Shown here piece after piece: positions 6,318-8,994 of a stretch of 8,994 bases of DNA. This DNA comes from Spirochaeta sp. (lineage in GTDB: Bacteria > Spirochaetota > Spirochaetia > Sphaerochaetales > Sphaerochaetaceae): assembly GCA_020054965.1 (NCBI GenBank), contig JAIMZO010000045.1, positions 1 through 8,994 on the forward strand, read 5' to 3'. The notes under the pieces are model-generated. The model searched no databases. It had not been told where the DNA came from and saw only the letters and a list, made by a program, of their open reading frames with translations. A program made the position numbers and the translations under genes. How positions within the stretch are numbered: the first letter of the stretch is position 1; every line of letters starts with the position of its first letter.

Positions 6318-7067
6318 TCAACGCAGTGAAAACCGGTAAAAATTCTCAGATGTGTTGATTGTAACCCCAAAGGTTTCTTCGAGTATCCCACAGGCAACTG
6401 CGTCTTGGGGCTTCCCATCAAATACTACCGTTTTTTGGTCGATAAGGAGGATCCTGCTTGCAATCCCCAAGGCTTCTGAGAGGTCATGGAGGCTGGCCAC
6501 CACGCAGTGACCCTCAGATGCCAGATCCTGCAGGAGCTGGTGGACCATATACATCTGTGAGATGTCCAGATGGGCATCCGGCTCATCAAAAAGGAGATAG
6601 TCTGCTTCCCTCGCCAGGGTCATCGCGAGAAAAGAGCGTTGCTGATATCCCCCGCTCAAGTGCTTGAGAGGGGTATCCAGTACATGCTGGAGCTGCATTC
6701 TCTTGGTTGCCTGCTCGATGGCTTGATGGTCTCTCTCTTCGAGTCTCCTTACAAATCCTTGATAGGGATACCTGCTGTGGGCAAGCAGGGTTCTTGTATC
6801 CATGTCTGGAATTTCATGACGTTGCCCATGGTAGGCGATCAACCTGCCCAAATGCCTTGGTGCATAGTCGCTTAGAGGCTTCCCGTCCAGAAGCAAGGTT
6901 CCCTGTTTTTTCTCCAGCAGACCGGAGAGCATCTTCAGAAGCGTGGATTTACCACTCCCATTCAACCCCAGTACTGCTGTCAGCTCCCCTTTACTGAGTG
7001 AGAACGTAACATCCTCAAGAACCGTTTTCCCTGGATAGCCTCCACAAAGATGTTGGGCTTCAAGCAT
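6318..7067 (-). CDS. ABC transporter ATPase for metal chelate or corrinoid uptake (FepC/BtuD type)
   Basis: This is the cytoplasmic ATPase that drives the adjacent permease. The 249 residues contain all ABC motifs: Walker A GLNGSGKST (34-42), Q-loop Gln 82, signature LSGGYQQR (137-144), Walker B with catalytic Glu LLFDEPDAHLD (158-168, Glu 162) and H-loop His 194. The D-loop variant DEPDAHLD in place of the common DEPTxHLD is a mild oddity. The FepC/BtuD/FhuC subfamily is indicated by the neighbouring FecCD permease and binding lipoprotein and by the alpha-helical region SDYAPRHLGRLIAYHGQ (66-82), typical of this group. The start is clear: GAGGAG lies 6 nt upstream and the ATG overlaps the permease stop by 8 nt. 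Substrate (ferric siderophore, heme, cobalamin or other) cannot be told from sequence. Confidence 0.95.
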   Translation of the reverse strand: MLEAQHLCGGYPGKTVLEDVTFSLSKGELTAVLGLNGSGKSTLLKMLSGLLEKKQGTLLLDGKPLSDYAPRHLGRLIAYHGQRHEIPDMDTRTLLAHSRYPYQGFVRRLEERDHQAIEQATKRMQLQHVLDTPLKHLSGGYQQRSFLAMTLAREADYLLFDEPDAHLDISQMYMVHQLLQDLASEGHCVVASLHDLSEALGIASRILLIDQKTVVFDGKPQDAVACGILEETFGVTINTSENFYRFSLR

Positions 7068-8073
7068 AGCTTTCTCCTCGTCTGTATTTGATCAATACAA
7101 CCAGGAAGCTTGGTCCGCCAAGAGCAGAGAGTACAATGCCTACCGGAAGCTCATAGGGTGCGAATATCAATCGGGCAGTGGTATCGGCGAATAGGGCGAT
7201 GCACCCACCAAGCAAGGCGGTGAAGGGAAGATGGAGTGCATCGTGGGTTGGTATCATTCTTCTGGCTATGTGGGGTACCAACAGCCCAAGGAATCCTACC
7301 AAACCGCAGAGGCTGATCGCGAGCGCACTGAGTACTGCGCTTAGAGACAAGAGCAAGAGACGAACCCGATTGACCCTGAGTCCGAGGGATGTTGCACACT
7401 CATCGCCAAGACTGAGCATTGTCAGCGGACGGCCCATCATGCAGGCAATGATCATGGCCATCACCAAGATAGGAGAGAGCAAGGAAAGCTGAGTGGAAGT
7501 GATATGGGCAAAAGAACCAACAAGAAAGTCAACTTTCACAGCCACAAGGTCTGGAAAGATGGTCAGCAAGGCATCACTGATAGCACCAAGTACTGTAGAT
7601 AAGGCAATACCGCTGAGTATGAGGGTGAGCCGGCTGAATCGGTACAGGGTTGCGAGGGAAAACACGATTACACTGCCAACGAGTGCACCGACTGAAGAGA
7701 AAAGCGGCAAGAGCTGTGCAAGAGAAGGAAAGAGGAGCATGCCAAGCAGTACCGAAAGCGCAGCTGATGCGTTGATGCCCAAGAGGCTTGGCCCGGCCAT
7801 GGGGTTGTTCAAGGTCTGTTGCAACAAGGAACCGGAGAGGGAGAGGGCACTGCCACACAGCAGCGCGGAAGCTATACGGACCATGCGAAGATGCATGATC
7901 ATGGAAAGGCTTCCCCCGTTTGTACGACTGGAAGTCAGTCCTGCGAGCAACTCCCCAGGAGAGAGGGCGATAGCCCCCTTGCAAAGCGAATACCATGCAC
8001 CGACTAAAGCGAGAGCGAACAATCCATTTAGTTTTCCCTTAGAAGAGTGAGGTAAGATATGCATAACTTTCAT
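7060..8073 (-). CDS. ABC transporter permease, FecCD/BtuC family
   Basis: This is an inner-membrane permease that forms a homodimeric channel for the binding protein and ATPase beside it. The 337 residues are hydrophobic throughout with several membrane segments. Family blocks are plain: LRMVRIASALLCGSALSLSG (62-81) followed by LLQQTLNNPMAGPSLLGI (83-100); the ATPase-coupling region GFLGLLVPHIARRM (260-273); and the C-terminal LLGGCIALFADTTARLI (287-303) with ELPVGIVLSALGGPSFL (308-324). The start is not certain: ATG 8073 and ATG 8064 both lie within the 3' end of the binding-protein gene and neither has a strong Shine-Dalgarno site. A GTG at 8172 would overlap by 134 nt and is unlikely. A single permease gene fits homodimeric BtuC- or HmuU-type systems rather than the FepD/FepG heterodimer. 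Confidence 0.95.
   Translation of the reverse strand: MKVMHILPHSSKGKLNGLFALALVGAWYSLCKGAIALSPGELLAGLTSSRTNGGSLSMIMHLRMVRIASALLCGSALSLSGSLLQQTLNNPMAGPSLLGINASAALSVLLGMLLFPSLAQLLPLFSSVGALVGSVIVFSLATLYRFSRLTLILSGIALSTVLGAISDALLTIFPDLVAVKVDFLVGSFAHITSTQLSLLSPILVMAMIIACMMGRPLTMLSLGDECATSLGLRVNRVRLLLLSLSAVLSALAISLCGLVGFLGLLVPHIARRMIPTHDALHLPFTALLGGCIALFADTTARLIFAPYELPVGIVLSALGGPSFLVVLIKYRRGESYA
7074..7079 (-). promoter_or_regulatory. Ribosome binding site of the ABC ATPase gene
   Basis: GAGGAG is 6 nt before ATG 7067 on the minus strand. It lies inside the last codons of the permease gene, so the ATPase start is embedded in and probably coupled to permease translation. Confidence 0.7.
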
Positions 8074-8902
8074 CCCATCTGTCGTTTGGTTTATAGCCGA
8101 ACAATGTTTTTGGCAGTAGCTGTATATTGCCTGTCTTGATTGCCTGCACGTTGGAGAGAATCGGGTTGTCACTGATCAAGGTCTGTACCTGTGCTTCTGC
8201 TGCTGAAACATCTCCCATGGGGACTACCAGGATCAGTGTAGGGTCCTCTTTCAGGATTATCTCCCAGCTCAGTTGATCAAGAAGGGAAGGGTACTGGTCA
8301 GAGAGTGTCTCAATCCCCAGATCCCGGAGCATGGCCCCCACCAGGGAACGTTCATCAAGCGCTTTTACCTTGGTGCTGTGGGCCCTGAGCAAGAGGACTC
8401 GTTCTTCTTGAGGAGGGGAAAATGATGAGATGATTGATTGAGCGCGTGTAGCAGTCTCCTTGCCATGAGTCCAGTAGGCATGAACATTTCCCGTTATCTC
8501 GCTACACCAACGCAAGGCTTCCAGGTACTGTTCCAGTGTATCAAGGTCGAAGGACTTGCATGGTATCTGGAACGATTCCAGCTGACCCTTGATGCCTTGG
8601 TGGCTCCCAAGCAGTGGGGAAAACAAGACTAGATCCGGGTCGAGGGAGAGGATTTGTTCGATGCTGGGGTCCTTGACCGTACCCAGGTTGATGCAATCCT
8701 CACCGACCTCTATGGGGTGTTCCTGGAAGGCATCATCAGTTGTAGCTGTAACATCACCCCCTGAAAGGAGCCAGAGTTCAGCCAAGGAGGAGGAGAGTGC
8801 AACCACCGTCATTTCACGCCCAGCCTGGCTGGAGTGCGCCTTGGTGCCGCATGAGACAAGCAGTACCATGAGTAAAGGCACTATCCACTTACACGGTTTC
8901 AT
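8039..8902 (-). CDS. Periplasmic binding lipoprotein of the chelate/corrinoid ABC transporter
   Basis: This is the solute receptor of the importer. The 287-residue protein begins with a lipoprotein signal (Lys-rich start, hydrophobic 7-16) and a lipobox LLVSC ending at Cys 18, so it should be lipidated and membrane-anchored. The mature part matches the FecB/BtuF (TroA-like) fold. SIEQILSLDPDLVLFSP (80-96) holds Glu 82, and SWEIILKEDPTLILVV (212-227) holds Glu 214; these are the two surface Glu that in BtuF-type proteins dock to Arg of the permease. ATG 8902 is chosen for the signal peptide and for GAGG 7 nt upstream; an in-frame TTG at 8953 would place 17 unsuitable residues before the signal. 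It overlaps the upstream reductase gene by 14 nt and the permease by 26-35 nt. Ligand unknown. Confidence 0.9.
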   Translation of the reverse strand: MKPCKWIVPLLMVLLVSCGTKAHSSQAGREMTVVALSSSLAELWLLSGGDVTATTDDAFQEHPIEVGEDCINLGTVKDPSIEQILSLDPDLVLFSPLLGSHQGIKGQLESFQIPCKSFDLDTLEQYLEALRWCSEITGNVHAYWTHGKETATRAQSIISSFSPPQEERVLLLRAHSTKVKALDERSLVGAMLRDLGIETLSDQYPSLLDQLSWEIILKEDPTLILVVPMGDVSAAEAQVQTLISDNPILSNVQAIKTGNIQLLPKTLFGYKPNDRWDESYAYLTSLF

Positions 8903-8994
8903 GCAGAACCCTCGCAATATTGTCCATCCCGAGGCGTTCCACCACGGATGCAAAACGCTCTCCTGGTCTTCCCTCTTCCTTGTAGAGGTTCAAT
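8889..8994 (-). CDS. C-terminal end of a probable siroheme sulfite/nitrite reductase (partial)
   Basis: Only the last 34 residues before a TAA are in the window; the gene continues past 8994. The tail carries YKEEGRPGERFASVVERLG (residues 4-22 of the visible part). This resembles the C-terminal Y-x(n)-GERF-x(n)-RxG block common at the end of ferredoxin-type sulfite/nitrite reductase (siroheme and 4Fe-4S) proteins. The reading frame is open to the edge and its codon use is like that of its neighbours. It overlaps the lipoprotein gene by 14 nt, so both are on one transcript and the transporter may serve a metal- or tetrapyrrole-dependent enzyme. With so little sequence the family call is tentative. 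Confidence 0.5.
   Translation of the reverse strand, partial: LNLYKEEGRPGERFASVVERLGMDNIARVLHETV

Larger units (their letters stand above)
1191..8994 (-). other. Probable single operon on the minus strand (eight genes, 5' end outside the window)
   Basis: Eight minus-strand reading frames follow each other with overlaps of 14, about 26-35, 8, 20, 8 and 8 nt and only one gap, of 48 nt, between the ABC ATPase and folC genes. No terminator hairpin with a T-run was found in that gap or inside the junctions. The order is reductase, lipoprotein, permease, ATPase, folC, rqcH, memo, membrane protein. The operon promoter must lie beyond 8994 unless an internal one exists. No intrinsic terminator is visible at its 3' end, which runs into miaA. 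Confidence 0.6.

Noticed and set aside
3491..7062. C-terminal Ala on several operon proteins as a degradation or Ala-tail-like signal linked to RqcH
   Set aside because: For three of them the Ala codon is forced by the overlapping ATG of the next gene, so it needs no protein-level explanation.
7493..8050. Plus-strand open frame of 185 codons opposite the permease
   Set aside because: Ser/Arg-rich translation typical of the reverse strand of a hydrophobic membrane gene.
8903..8953. N-terminal extension of the binding lipoprotein from TTG 8953
   Set aside because: It would put 17 residues in front of a proper lipoprotein signal peptide and extend the overlap with the reductase gene.

Overview
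The window is an ordinary-looking chromosomal segment of about 50% GC from an anaerobic bacterium. My best guess is a spirochaete of the Sphaerochaeta/Treponema type. This rests on the divergent short omega subunit placed directly in front of miaA and on the general style of the NFACT, FolC and membrane proteins. No rRNA, tRNA, mobile element or CRISPR array is visible, so the placement is an inference from protein style alone.

Layout. Positions 1-102 hold the unresolved end of an upstream region and a plausible sigma70-type promoter. Two plus-strand genes follow: a GTG-started omega-like RNA polymerase subunit (103-303) and the tRNA dimethylallyltransferase miaA (about 272-1222), which overlap each other. 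Everything from 1191 to the right edge lies on the minus strand and reads as one dense transcription unit. In transcription order it contains: the last 34 residues of a probable siroheme-type sulfite/nitrite reductase (off the edge), a lipoprotein binding protein, a FecCD/BtuC-type permease and a FepC/BtuD-type ATPase (a complete metal-chelate or corrinoid importer), folC, a short rqcH (NFACT family), a Memo-family protein, and an unrecognised single-pass membrane protein with a kinase-like cytoplasmic part. The two units converge and overlap tail to tail by 32 bp.

How the genes work together. The transporter trio is a functional set. Its coupling to a siroheme/Fe-S reductase suggests supply of iron or a tetrapyrrole. 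The next three genes are housekeeping: folate polyglutamylation, ribosome quality control and a Memo protein. Six of the seven minus-strand junctions overlap, and three of them use the same 8-nt start/stop overlap, so translational coupling is likely. No clearly new defence or mobile system is present. The items most worth a second look are the kinase-like membrane protein, the Memo protein that lacks usual family motifs, and the RqcH that seems to lack its helix-hairpin-helix region.
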